In this document: one piece after another, positions 7,649 through 15,860 of the stretch
Layout: each line of letters starts with the position of its first letter
Position numbering within the stretch: the stretch's first letter is position 1
NCBI GenBank assembly: GCA_022846095.1
Contig: AP025583.1
Span: 1,054,001-1,118,000 of the forward strand
DNA length: 64,000 bases
Reading direction: 5' to 3'
Source: Oscillospiraceae bacterium
Lineage (GTDB): Bacteria > Bacillota > Clostridia > Oscillospirales > Oscillospiraceae
Notes under the pieces: model-generated
Told to the model about the DNA's origin: nothing
Database searches by the model: none
The model's input: only the letters and a program-made list of their open reading frames with translations
Program-made: the position numbers and the translations under genes

Positions 7649-8983
7649 TCAACCTCCCAACAGGCCCGCGAACTGGTTGCAGAAAATCATGGCGAGGGTG
7701 CACAGCGCCAGGGCGAAGAGCATGGGGACCAGTGCGGTCTTGACGAAGCCCTTGTAGTAGTGGCCCTTGTAGTCCAGCTCCAGGACGGCGGCGCGGCCGA
7801 CGACGGCGGTGGGGGGCAGGCAGTCGCCGATGGGGAGCATGACGGACCAGCAGGAGAGGGCGATGATGGGGTCGAAGCCCAGCATGTTGAAGAGCATGAT
7901 GAGGGGCACGCCGAAGAGGGGGGCTACCGCGTACTGGAGCACGCCCTCGGCCACGGGGAGGATGATCCACAGCGCAGCGAAGAGGACCCAGAGGGGCAGG
8001 GTGACCACGGCGAGGGAGAGCAGGCCGCGCGCGCCGGTGAGGGTCATGATCTGGTTGAGCACGCCCACCATGATCATGATGCCGACCAGCTCCCTGAGGT
8101 TCTTGACGGTGTTGACGGCGGTCTCAAAGATCTTGATCTTCTTGGGGCTGACGAGGATGACGGAGAGCGCGGAGAGCATGAAGATCAGGGGCAGGCCCAC
8201 CACGGGGAACTGGGCGGGGAAGATTCTGCCGCCCGCGATGAGGGCGATGAGGACGAGGAAGGGGATGACGGCGCGGATGCCGTTAAAGCCCTTGGGGGCC
8301 TCGGGCAGCTGCGCCATGGCGTCGTCCAGGTTCAGCTTCTTGCCGCGCCCGGCCAGGAAGAAGGTGGCGAAGAGCGCGCTGACGATGGACAGGATGGCCA
8401 GGGGTGCGGTGAAGCCGACGAAGGGCATGTTGGCGCCGGCGGCGGCCATCATGGCCCACAGGTTGATGGGCGGGCAGGCCGCGCTCATAGCGGCCAGCAT
8501 GAAGATCAGCGCGATCCTGCGGTCCTCGCTGACGCCCATGGCCATCAGCACGGCGCCCACCAGACCGCCCACGGTGAGCACGGTGGTGGCGCCGGAGCCG
8601 GTGACGGCGCCGGGCACGAGCATAACGAAGGTGAGCAGGAGCAGGCAGACGATGCGGTGGGAGTGGAACTTCTTGACGATGAGCCTGACGATGTAGGCCA
8701 CGCCGCCGGACTCCTTATACAGGGACATAAAGAAGGTGGCGGTCAGGAAGACCAGGCAGATGTCGAAATAGGTGACCGAGCCCTCGACGAAGTGGCGGAT
8801 GATCTCGGTAAAGGGCAGGGGGGAACGCGGGTCTTCTCCCATAGGCAGTATCAGGTGCGCGAGAATCGCCGCGACGGAGGCGGCCAGAAGGGAAAGCTCG
8901 GTGGAGACCTTCAGCTTCTTGACCACGGCGAAGACGACGGCGATGACGGCCAGCACTGCCAGGGAATGCTGGAACATTGTCAC
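7649..8983 (-). CDS. Multi-pass permease, ion-transporter/DctM-like, copy 1
   Basis: A 444-residue polytopic protein with about 11-12 hydrophobic segments. The stretch VPGAVTGSGATTVLTVGGLVG and the helical breaks around SAACPPINLWAMMAAAGA resemble the large permease of TRAP carriers and other ion-transporter superfamily members; the exact family is uncertain. It likely imports small organic anions or peptides produced by the neighbouring peptidases. The start is taken as GTG because AGGAGGG lies 6 nt before it; the in-frame ATG two codons later would be 12 nt away. The paralogue at 13554-14888 appears identical in protein sequence. Confidence 0.72.
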   Translation of the reverse strand: MTMFQHSLAVLAVIAVVFAVVKKLKVSTELSLLAASVAAILAHLILPMGEDPRSPLPFTEIIRHFVEGSVTYFDICLVFLTATFFMSLYKESGGVAYIVRLIVKKFHSHRIVCLLLLTFVMLVPGAVTGSGATTVLTVGGLVGAVLMAMGVSEDRRIALIFMLAAMSAACPPINLWAMMAAAGANMPFVGFTAPLAILSIVSALFATFFLAGRGKKLNLDDAMAQLPEAPKGFNGIRAVIPFLVLIALIAGGRIFPAQFPVVGLPLIFMLSALSVILVSPKKIKIFETAVNTVKNLRELVGIMIMVGVLNQIMTLTGARGLLSLAVVTLPLWVLFAALWIILPVAEGVLQYAVAPLFGVPLIMLFNMLGFDPIIALSCWSVMLPIGDCLPPTAVVGRAAVLELDYKGHYYKGFVKTALVPMLFALALCTLAMIFCNQFAGLLGG

Positions 8984-9014
8984 ATTGGACCCTCCTCACA
9001 AACAACTTCAAATG

Positions 9015-9080
9015 GACGGCGGGCCAACACACAGGGCCCGCCGTCTGCCGGGCGCGGCGGAGGTTAACCGCCGCGCCCGG
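9015..9080 (-). other. Paired intercistronic hairpins, copy 1
   Basis: Two strong GC-rich stems lie between the lipoprotein and permease genes: 9015-9025 with 9035-9045, and 9048-9060 with 9068-9080 (13 bp, perfect). Neither is followed by a T-tract on the minus strand, so they look like mRNA-processing or stabilising structures more than terminators. Confidence 0.6.
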
Positions 9081-9106
9081 AGCTTGCAGTACGTTCTAAA
9101 TGTGGC

Positions 9107-9781
9107 TTACTTAAGGATGGAGGAAATCTCCAGTGCGTCCTTGACGGTGATGATGGGCAGGTCGTGGTCGGCGGCGTAGGTGGAGAAGAAGCCGTCGCTG
9201 TCGCTCTCCTCCACGACGAGGATAACGTCGGAGAGGGCGAGGACGGAGTCGATGGAGCGCTGGTCGGAGTTGTCGGTGCGGCGGGCCATGCCCTCCACGT
9301 GGGCGCCGACGATGGTGAGGCCGGCGTCCTTGGCGGCCTTGATGAGGGCCTCGCAGCGGGCGATCTCGCTGTCGACATCGGTGCCGGCGGCGCCCATGCC
9401 CTTCATGCTGGTGCCGGTGGTGACGATGAGGGTCTTGTAGTCGCCGGCGTCAAAGTTCTCGGCGGTGAGGGTGTTGTCGTTGGCGGAGGTGAAGCCGCCC
9501 TGGACGGCGACCATGTTGATCATGACGGCTCCGGGGCTCTGGCCGCAGGTGGTGACGAGGATGGGGGTCTGGATGGCGTCGCCGGAGACCTCGGCGCTGC
9601 CGCCATCGGGGGCGGGGGCTGCGGACTCCGGGGCGGGGGCCGCGGACTCGGGCGCGGGGGCCTGGGTGGCCGGGGCGGGGGTCGCGGGCGCGGGGGTGGC
9701 GGCTCCGCCGTTCCCGCCGCAGGCGGTGAGGGCCATGGCCAGAGCTAGGGTGGTGCACAGTATTCCGTAGACTTTTTTCAT
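9107..9781 (-). CDS. Secreted lipoprotein, possibly DUF6305-like, copy 1
   Basis: A 224-residue lipoprotein: signal peptide with lipobox LTAC (Cys21), an Ala/Pro/Thr-rich tether to about residue 60, then a globular domain beginning TPILVTTCGQSPGAV. It contains alternating beta/alpha-like segments (TLIVTTGTSMKGMGAAG, LTIVGAHVEGMARR, SDVILVVEESDSDG), suggesting a Rossmann-like binding fold. The family may be DUF6305, but that is recollection, not a search. The gene sits between the C69 dipeptidase and the permease in both cassettes, so a ligand-binding role for the permease is plausible. Ribosome site AAAGGTACGG precedes the start. Confidence 0.65.
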   Translation of the reverse strand: MKKVYGILCTTLALAMALTACGGNGGAATPAPATPAPATQAPAPESAAPAPESAAPAPDGGSAEVSGDAIQTPILVTTCGQSPGAVMINMVAVQGGFTSANDNTLTAENFDAGDYKTLIVTTGTSMKGMGAAGTDVDSEIARCEALIKAAKDAGLTIVGAHVEGMARRTDNSDQRSIDSVLALSDVILVVEESDSDGFFSTYAADHDLPIITVKDALEISSILK

Positions 9782-9827
9782 TGTTTTATCCGTACCTTTC
9801 TAGAGGAAGTTATTCCGGTTTGCCCGA

Positions 9828-11672
9828 TTAGGACTTCTTGGACTTGTTGAAGAAGTAGACGGCGGCGCACACGCAGCCCACGGCGATGATGGCCATGACG
9901 ATCAGCGCGCCGACCAGGGCGGTGTTGCTGGACTGGGGAGCCTGGGGCGCCACAGTGGGGGCGGCGGTGGGAGCGGCGGTGGGGGCGGGCTCTTCGCTGG
10001 GGGCGGGGGTCTCAAGAGGCTCGCCGCTCAGCATGGCCTGATCCTTCACGCTGGTCTGGCCGAAGCCGACCTCGGTGAGCCACTCGGTGGGGTAGCCCAG
10101 GTTGGTGGAGGAGCCGTCCTCGTTGATCTGCATGCCGTCATAGAAGTGGCCAACCAGCTGGCCGGCCAGGGACCACCAGCCCTCCTCGACGGTGTTCATG
10201 GCGTTGTTGGTGTATTCGGTCAGGAACTTCACGGCGGAGGCGGGGTCGCTGTTGTACAGCTCCAGGGCCTGGGCCTCGACGCTCTCCTGATCGGCGAAGA
10301 ACTTGCTCTCATAGGCGGCCTTCTGCTCCCGGATCAGGGGATACATGGCGTTCCAGTTCAGGTTGGCGTAGTTGTTCACGAAGTTGAAGGCCCACCAGGC
10401 GGAGTCGGGGTCGAAGTTCTTGCGGTCGCCCATGGTCCAGGCCTCGGGCACCTCGGTGACGCTGCAGTACATGGGCACGTACACGGTGGTGTCGGGGGAG
10501 TCCTCGCCGAACCACATCAGGGTGCCGATCTCCTCGGGCAGCCAGGAGCGGCACTGGGCTACGAAGCTGTAGGAGCAGCGGTACTGGGCGATCTCGCGCT
10601 CCCAGTCCTCACCGGACATGCCCTCGGGCTTCATGCTGCCGGGGACGGCAAAGCGGTTGGGGTTGCCGAAGGGGCCGGCGGCCGCGTCGGTGGTCAGGTC
10701 GTAGTCGGTGCCCTCCAGGTGGTCGGAGTAGATGTCCATGATGTTCTGGGGGGTGATCTTCTCGTCGGGGGTGATAGCGAAGTCGTAGTGGTCATAGCGG
10801 TCGATGACGGGGAAGTCCTGGGAGGGAGCCAGCAGGCTGAACACGCGCCACTCGCGGCGGCTGGCGTAGAACGGGTAGCCGTAGGGCTCGGGGTTGAAGA
10901 GCTGGGTGAAGTTGAACTCCTCGCCCTGCTTCCACCAGCCCATCTGCTCGGGCAGATCGGTGATGCCGGTGGACCACATGTAGTTGTCGGGGTCGTCAAA
11001 GTCAATGACGCCCAGGCGGGAGCGGTTGGCGCCGGCGAACACCTTGTCGTCGGGCACCCGGCGGGCGGCCCAGTGGGCGCCGGGATCGCCGCTCTCAGGG
11101 GTCCACAGCATACCGCCGCCGCAGATCTCAAAGATCCAGACCTCGTCCTTGTCGGCGACCAGCAGGCACTCGCCGCCGTCGCAGTAGCCGTACTGCTCGG
11201 CCAGGGCGCCCATAACCTGGACGGCCTCGCGGGCGGTGGCGGCGCGCTGCAGAGCCAGGATCTCCAGGTTGGCGATGACGAACAGGCCCGAGGAGCTGAA
11301 GACCTCGTCGCGGCCGCTCCAGGTGAACTCACTGATCACCAGGCCCTGGTCGTTCATGAACGGGTAGCCGATGTGGAAATAAGTATAGGTGCTCTCCACC
11401 TGGGGGATCTGCCCCACCAGCTCGGGGGTGTTCTTGGTGTCGGCACAGGGATCGCGGTAGATGTCGACCATCTCGCCCGCGGCGTGGGTGCCGCCCTCGA
11501 TGATCTGGATGCGGTGGTCGTACCAGCCGTCGCAGGTGTGGGAGACCATGACGGAGCCGTCGGCGGTGGCGTCCTTGCCGGCCGCGGTAACCGTACATGC
11601 GAGCGATGCGTTCATCGCTACAATGATGGTCAGCGCCAGGACGACGGAAGCCAATTTTCTAAAGCGTTTCAT
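9828..11672 (-). CDS. C69-family dipeptidase with C-terminal membrane anchor, copy 1
   Basis: A 614-residue peptidase of family C69 (PepD-like), an N-terminal-nucleophile enzyme. After the signal sequence comes ACTVTAAGKDATADGS, where Cys26 is the expected catalytic nucleophile exposed by cleavage. Further family motifs are TYTYFHIGYPFMNDQGL, GECLLVADKDEVWIFE and GGGMLWTPESG. A Pro/Thr/Ala-rich spacer precedes a single C-terminal membrane helix and a basic tail, so it is anchored outside the cell. The start at 11672 follows GGAGGGG; the longer frame to 11756 lacks a ribosome site. It is the first gene of its cassette and differs clearly from copy 2. Confidence 0.88.
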   Translation of the reverse strand: MKRFRKLASVVLALTIIVAMNASLACTVTAAGKDATADGSVMVSHTCDGWYDHRIQIIEGGTHAAGEMVDIYRDPCADTKNTPELVGQIPQVESTYTYFHIGYPFMNDQGLVISEFTWSGRDEVFSSSGLFVIANLEILALQRAATAREAVQVMGALAEQYGYCDGGECLLVADKDEVWIFEICGGGMLWTPESGDPGAHWAARRVPDDKVFAGANRSRLGVIDFDDPDNYMWSTGITDLPEQMGWWKQGEEFNFTQLFNPEPYGYPFYASRREWRVFSLLAPSQDFPVIDRYDHYDFAITPDEKITPQNIMDIYSDHLEGTDYDLTTDAAAGPFGNPNRFAVPGSMKPEGMSGEDWEREIAQYRCSYSFVAQCRSWLPEEIGTLMWFGEDSPDTTVYVPMYCSVTEVPEAWTMGDRKNFDPDSAWWAFNFVNNYANLNWNAMYPLIREQKAAYESKFFADQESVEAQALELYNSDPASAVKFLTEYTNNAMNTVEEGWWSLAGQLVGHFYDGMQINEDGSSTNLGYPTEWLTEVGFGQTSVKDQAMLSGEPLETPAPSEEPAPTAAPTAAPTVAPQAPQSSNTALVGALIVMAIIAVGCVCAAVYFFNKSKKS

Positions 11673-11755
11673 TTTTTCCCCTCCATTACTGATTTGCCAT
11701 GTTTCAACACACTGGAGCCGTGAAATACCCCGGATGACAAGGCCGGAGGCATCCA

Positions 11756-12060
11756 ACTATATAATAAAATGGCGGCGCGGGGATAAGATGCGGTTCCGCC
11801 ATAATACCGTCAAAGGCCGTTTGAATATATATCCACAATAGAATGGGGCAGCGGCGCAGGGAGGTTTGGCCCGGCGTTATTCAATATGTACCAATGAGTT
11901 TACTAAAATGGATATTCCTACTGGAATCATTGGTTATATTCGATAAATGTAAAAAAATATATCGAAGTTATTTAATAAAATGTTAACATATGAGCGTGCA
12001 GAATGCAAGCCAATTCTGCAAGAATATTTTCGGTTTTCTATACTATATTGGGTAAATATT
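11756..12060 (-). promoter_or_regulatory. Upstream region of C69 copy 1 with blocks shared with copy 2
   Basis: No gene is seen here. On the plus strand it holds TAAAATGGCGGC (within 11756-11776), CCGCCATAATAC (11796-11807), the palindrome ATGTTAACAT (11980-11989) followed by ATG, and TACTATATTGGGTAAATA (about 12040-12058). All four blocks recur in the same order upstream of the second C69 gene. ATGGCGG and CCGCCAT form an inverted pair. The first block lies about 85 bp upstream of the start and probably contains the minus-strand core promoter (ATATAGT). Confidence 0.6.
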
Positions 12061-12130
12061 TATCTTTTGGCCGTATAATTTAGGGTGCGGGCCGGTATTA
12101 TGCAGGAAAACCGTCCTTTTACGCAGGAAA

Positions 12131-12172
12131 AGCCCCCAAGCGGCACTGCGTGAAAAGCGTCGCTTGGGGGCT
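12131..12172 (-). terminator. Intrinsic terminator after cassette copy 2
   Basis: A 12-bp stem (12131-12142 with 12161-12172) followed on the minus strand by TTTTCC, directly downstream of the second deacylase gene. Confidence 0.75.
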
Positions 12173-12186
12173 GTTTGGCGGTGGTC

Positions 12187-13359
12187 TTAGTCGTAGAAGA
12201 GGCGGTCGGCGGGTGCGGTGGCGGGGTCGTGGTAGTAGGCGCCGGCGCCGTTCTGCATAATCTCCTCGTAGGAGGGGATGCCCTCGAAGAGGATGGTCTG
12301 GTCGGGGTGGACGGTGTTGTTGACGGACATGATGGTGCAGGCGGTGGCGACGTGGCGGGCCACGCGCTTGTCCATGGGCCAGCCGTTCTCGTCGATGGGG
12401 GCGTAGAGCAGGCCGTGCTCGCCCGCCTTGATGACGAAGCGGTCCTTGCCGGACATGAGCAGCTCCTCGTCGGTGATGCCGCGGATGCGGTCGAGCATGG
12501 GCTCGGCCACCTCGCACAGGTAGGACGCGGCGTCGGAGTAGTCGCCGATCTCGCGGTGGCTCAGGCCATGGAGGGCCTTGGGGGAGAACTCCATGCCGAT
12601 GGGCACGTCGAAGGTCTGGGAGGAGAGCATCATGGAGGTCATGGCGGCCACGTCGTTGCCCTTCTCATGGGTGACGATGGTGTTCTCCACGGCGTACTCC
12701 AGCTCAGCCTCGTGGAAGTCCAGGGTCATGTCCACGCCCTCGGCGCGGATGAGCTCCATCACGGCGTAGGTGGTGCGCTCGGTGATGAGGCCGTCCTTTT
12801 TGCCGGGCCAGTTGCGGTTGAGGTTTCGGATGTCCACGTAGGCCAGGTTCTGGCCGCTGGGGTAGTGGATGTAGACCTCGGGGTCGGGCCAGGAGTCCAG
12901 GGGGCTGGCGGCGCGGTCGCCGAAGCGCCAGGTCTTCTCGCCCCAGGGGGTGTCCACGGAGAAGAAGCGGGGGTAGGCCTCGCCCAGGCGGGTGACCATG
13001 GAGCCGCTGGTGTTGATGCGGTCGATGACGATGATCTTGCCCTGGGTGACCTTCAGGTTCTCGGTGAAGATGCCTGTGGTCATGGGCCCGACGGGCTCCT
13101 CAGGGTGGGTGCCGCCGAAGAGCAGCATGGTGCCGCCCTCCACGCCGCTGTCGAAGATGTACACGTTGCAGTCGTTGACCGTCCCCTTGACCGCGTCGGA
13201 GTAGTCGCTGAGCTTTCTCACCGTGGTGATGTGCTCGCTGACGACCACGGGCTCCTTGTAAGAGCGGTGCTCGTGGAACAGGAAGCCCGCGATGGCCATG
13301 GCGCAGACGACGACTGCTACGGCAATCCCCTTGACAATGTTGACGTTCACTTTACTCAT
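12187..13359 (-). CDS. Membrane-anchored M14-like zinc deacylase/carboxypeptidase, copy 2
   Basis: Paralogue of the gene at 6282-7454: 390 residues, the same anchor, GGTHPEE zinc site, RNLNRNWPG and DFHEAELE motifs, and one visible amino-acid change (Gln in place of Ala in the C-terminal EEIM-NG region). It ends before its own intrinsic terminator, so this cassette forms a separate transcription unit from copy 1. The lack of divergence suggests very recent duplication or gene conversion. Confidence 0.75.
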   Translation of the reverse strand: MSKVNVNIVKGIAVAVVVCAMAIAGFLFHEHRSYKEPVVVSEHITTVRKLSDYSDAVKGTVNDCNVYIFDSGVEGGTMLLFGGTHPEEPVGPMTTGIFTENLKVTQGKIIVIDRINTSGSMVTRLGEAYPRFFSVDTPWGEKTWRFGDRAASPLDSWPDPEVYIHYPSGQNLAYVDIRNLNRNWPGKKDGLITERTTYAVMELIRAEGVDMTLDFHEAELEYAVENTIVTHEKGNDVAAMTSMMLSSQTFDVPIGMEFSPKALHGLSHREIGDYSDAASYLCEVAEPMLDRIRGITDEELLMSGKDRFVIKAGEHGLLYAPIDENGWPMDKRVARHVATACTIMSVNNTVHPDQTILFEGIPSYEEIMQNGAGAYYHDPATAPADRLFYD

Positions 13360-13375
13360 AATGTCAAGTCTCCTT

Positions 13376-13549
13376 TTACTTCAGCCGTAAGATCCGCAGG
13401 ACAAAGGGGATCATAATCACGGTGTAGAGGATCGCCTCCTGGGGGTTCTTGGTTTTGACGAAGGAGCGGATGATCGCCACGAGGAAGAACACGGCGATCA
13501 GGTAGTAGCAGACGGTGATAACCAGGTTCAGGATCTGTAAAATACTCAT
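13376..13549 (-). CDS. 57-residue membrane protein, copy 2
   Basis: Same small two-segment hydrophobic protein as at 7471-7644, in the same position 4 bp after the permease gene. Both the reading frame and the spacing to both neighbours are preserved. Function unknown; a small subunit or regulator of the permease is the simplest guess. Confidence 0.75.
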   Translation of the reverse strand: MSILQILNLVITVCYYLIAVFFLVAIIRSFVKTKNPQEAILYTVIMIPFVLRILRLK

Positions 13550-13553
13550 ACCA

Positions 13554-14888
13554 TCAACCTCCCAACAGGCCCGCGAACTGGTTGCAGAAAATCATGGCGA
13601 GGGTGCACAGCGCCAGGGCGAAGAGCATGGGGACCAGCGCGGTCTTGACGAAGCCCTTGTAGTAGTGGCCCTTGTAGTCCAGCTCCAGGACGGCGGCGCG
13701 GCCGACGACGGCGGTGGGGGGCAGGCAGTCGCCGATGGGAAGCATGACGGACCAGCAGGAGAGGGCGATGATGGGGTCGAAGCCCAGCATGTTGAAGAGC
13801 ATGATGAGGGGCACGCCGAAGAGAGGTGCCACCGCGTACTGGAGCACGCCCTCGGCCACGGGGAGGATAATCCACAGCGCGGCAAAGAGGACCCAGAGGG
13901 GCAGGGTGACCACGGCGAGGGAGAGCAGGCCGCGGGCGCCGGTGAGGGTCATGATCTGGTTGAGCACGCCCACCATGATCATGATGCCGACCAGCTCCCT
14001 GAGGTTCTTGACGGTGTTGACGGCAGTCTCAAAGATCTTGATCTTCTTGGGGCTGACGAGGATGACGGAGAGCGCGGAGAGCATAAAGATCAGGGGCAGG
14101 CCCACCACGGGGAACTGGGCGGGGAAGATTCTGCCGCCCGCGATGAGGGCGATGAGGACGAGGAAGGGGATGACGGCGCGGATGCCGTTGAAGCCCTTGG
14201 GGGCCTCGGGCAGCTGCGCCATGGCGTCGTCCAGGTTCAGCTTCTTGCCGCGCCCGGCCAGGAAGAAGGTGGCGAAGAGCGCGCTGACGATGGAGAGGAT
14301 GGCCAGGGGTGCGGTGAAGCCGACGAAGGGCATGTTGGCGCCGGCGGCGGCCATCATGGCCCACAGGTTGATGGGCGGGCAGGCCGCGCTCATGGCGGCC
14401 AGCATGAAGATCAGCGCGATCCTGCGGTCCTCGCTGACGCCCATGGCCATCAGCACGGCGCCCACCAGACCGCCCACGGTGAGCACGGTGGTGGCGCCGG
14501 AGCCGGTGACGGCGCCGGGCACGAGCATGACGAAGGTGAGCAGGAGCAGGCAGACGATGCGGTGGGAGTGGAACTTCTTGACGATCAGCCTGACGATGTA
14601 GGCCACGCCGCCGGATTCCTTATACAGGGACATAAAGAAGGTGGCGGTCAGGAAGACCAGGCAGATGTCGAAATAGGTGACGGAGCCCTCGACGAAGTGG
14701 CGGATGATCTCGGTAAAGGGCAGGGGGGAACGCGGGTCTTCTCCCATAGGCAGTATCAGGTGCGCGAGAATCGCCGCGACGGAGGCGGCCAGAAGGGAAA
14801 GCTCGGTGGAGACCTTCAGCTTCTTGACCACGGCGAAGACGACGGCGATGACGGCCAGCACTGCCAGGGAATGCTGGAACATTGTCAC
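13554..14888 (-). CDS. Multi-pass permease, ion-transporter/DctM-like, copy 2
   Basis: A 444-residue permease with a protein sequence that appears identical to copy 1 at 7649-8983, although scattered silent base changes are visible (for example near 13826 and 13870). Silent differences without replacements argue that both copies are under selection and are not an assembly artefact. The GTG start with AGGAGGG at 6-nt spacing is conserved. Confidence 0.72.
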   Translation of the reverse strand: MTMFQHSLAVLAVIAVVFAVVKKLKVSTELSLLAASVAAILAHLILPMGEDPRSPLPFTEIIRHFVEGSVTYFDICLVFLTATFFMSLYKESGGVAYIVRLIVKKFHSHRIVCLLLLTFVMLVPGAVTGSGATTVLTVGGLVGAVLMAMGVSEDRRIALIFMLAAMSAACPPINLWAMMAAAGANMPFVGFTAPLAILSIVSALFATFFLAGRGKKLNLDDAMAQLPEAPKGFNGIRAVIPFLVLIALIAGGRIFPAQFPVVGLPLIFMLSALSVILVSPKKIKIFETAVNTVKNLRELVGIMIMVGVLNQIMTLTGARGLLSLAVVTLPLWVLFAALWIILPVAEGVLQYAVAPLFGVPLIMLFNMLGFDPIIALSCWSVMLPIGDCLPPTAVVGRAAVLELDYKGHYYKGFVKTALVPMLFALALCTLAMIFCNQFAGLLGG

Positions 14889-14919
14889 ATTGGACCCTCC
14901 TCACAAACAACTTCAAATG

Positions 14920-14985
14920 GACGGCGGGCCAACACACAGGGCCCGCCGTCTGCCGGGCGCGGCGGTTTTTGGCCGCCGCGCCCGG
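14920..14985 (-). other. Paired intercistronic hairpins, copy 2
   Basis: Same two stems as at 9015-9080. The loop of the second hairpin differs between copies (AGGTTAA against TTTTTGG on the plus strand) while its 13-bp arms are kept, which supports a function for the fold. Confidence 0.6.
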
Positions 14986-15011
14986 AGCTTGCAGTACGTT
15001 CTAAATGTGGC

Positions 15012-15686
15012 TTACTTAAGGATGGAGGAAATCTCCAGTGCGTCCTTGACGGTGATGATGGGCAGGTCGTGGTCGGCGGCGTAGGTGGAGAAGAAGCCGT
15101 CGCTGTCGCTCTCCTCCACGACGAGGATGACGTCGGAGAGGGCGAGGACGGAGTCGATGGAGCGCTGGTCGGAGTTGTCGGTGCGGCGGGCCATGCCCTC
15201 CACGTGGGCGCCGACGATGGTGAGGCCGGCGTCCTTGGCGGCCTTGATGAGGGCCTCGCAGCGGGCGATCTCGCTGTCGACGTCGGTGCCGGCGGCGCCC
15301 ATGCCCTTCATGCTGGTGCCGGTGGTGACGATGAGGGTCTTGTAGTCGCCGGCGTCAAAGTTCTCGGCGGTGAGGGTGTTGTCGTTGGCGGAGGTGAAGC
15401 CGCCCTGGACGGCGACCATGTTGATCATGACGGCTCCGGGGCTCTGGCCGCAGGTGGTGACGAGGATAGGGGTCTGGATGGCGTCGCCGGAGATCTCGGC
15501 GCTGCCGCCATCGGGGGCGGGGGCGGCGGACTCAGGGGCGGGGGCCGCGGACTCGGGCGCGGGGGCCTGGGTGGCCGGGGCGGGGGTCGCGGGCGCGGGG
15601 GTGGCGGCTCCGCCGTTCCCGCCGCAGGCGGTGAGGGCCATGGCCAGAGCCAGGGTGGTGCACAGTATTCCGTAGACTTTTTTCAT
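15012..15686 (-). CDS. Secreted lipoprotein, possibly DUF6305-like, copy 2
   Basis: A 224-residue lipoprotein matching copy 1 with a single visible change (Ile for Val in SAE-SGD). The start at 15686 (MKKVYG) follows AAAGGTACGG; the longer open frame to 15815 adds an Arg/Pro-rich stretch without a ribosome site and would bury the lipobox LTAC. Here 174 bp of non-homologous sequence separate it from the upstream C69 gene, against 46 bp in copy 1, so the right edge of the repeat lies between the two. Confidence 0.65.
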   Translation of the reverse strand: MKKVYGILCTTLALAMALTACGGNGGAATPAPATPAPATQAPAPESAAPAPESAAPAPDGGSAEISGDAIQTPILVTTCGQSPGAVMINMVAVQGGFTSANDNTLTAENFDAGDYKTLIVTTGTSMKGMGAAGTDVDSEIARCEALIKAAKDAGLTIVGAHVEGMARRTDNSDQRSIDSVLALSDVILVVEESDSDGFFSTYAADHDLPIITVKDALEISSILK

Positions 15687-15860
15687 TGTTTTATCCGTAC
15701 CTTTCTGCCGTACCGCAGACGCTGCGGCGTGTGGTTGTTTTCGTTGTGGTTTCAAGCAAAAACAAAGGGCGAATACAGGCCCGCCGCGCCCCGCCGGCCG
15801 GGCCGGGAGGGACACGGCGGAGCCTGATCCACCAAGTTTACCGGGGGTTTTTCAGTTGAT

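Larger units (their letters stand above)
6281..9802. repeat. Left copy of a 3.5-kb near-identical tandem repeat
   Basis: This segment matches 12186-15707 almost base for base at a constant offset of 5905 bp. It starts at the stop codon of the deacylase gene and ends just upstream of the lipoprotein ribosome site. The proteins differ by one residue in the deacylase (Ala/Gln in the C-terminal EEIM-NG region), one in the lipoprotein (Val/Ile in SAE-SGD), and none seen in the permease. A visible non-coding difference is the loop of an intercistronic hairpin. Confidence 0.95.
12186..15707. repeat. Right copy of the 3.5-kb near-identical tandem repeat
   Basis: Matches 6281-9802 (offset 5905 bp). 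Identity stops abruptly at the deacylase stop codon on the left and upstream of the lipoprotein ribosome site on the right; the flanking C69 genes are only about two-thirds identical by eye. Confidence 0.95.

Noticed and set aside
9015-9080. Intercistronic hairpins in the cassettes read as terminators
   Set aside because: No T-tract on the transcribed strand and the genes on both sides form one conserved cassette; kept as processing or stabilising structures.
13515-15827. A 770-codon plus-strand frame across the second cassette, with a related one in the first
   Set aside because: Antisense of permease and lipoprotein genes that have recognisable membrane, lipobox and family features. The frame is acidic low-complexity sequence, present twice only because the cassette is duplicated.
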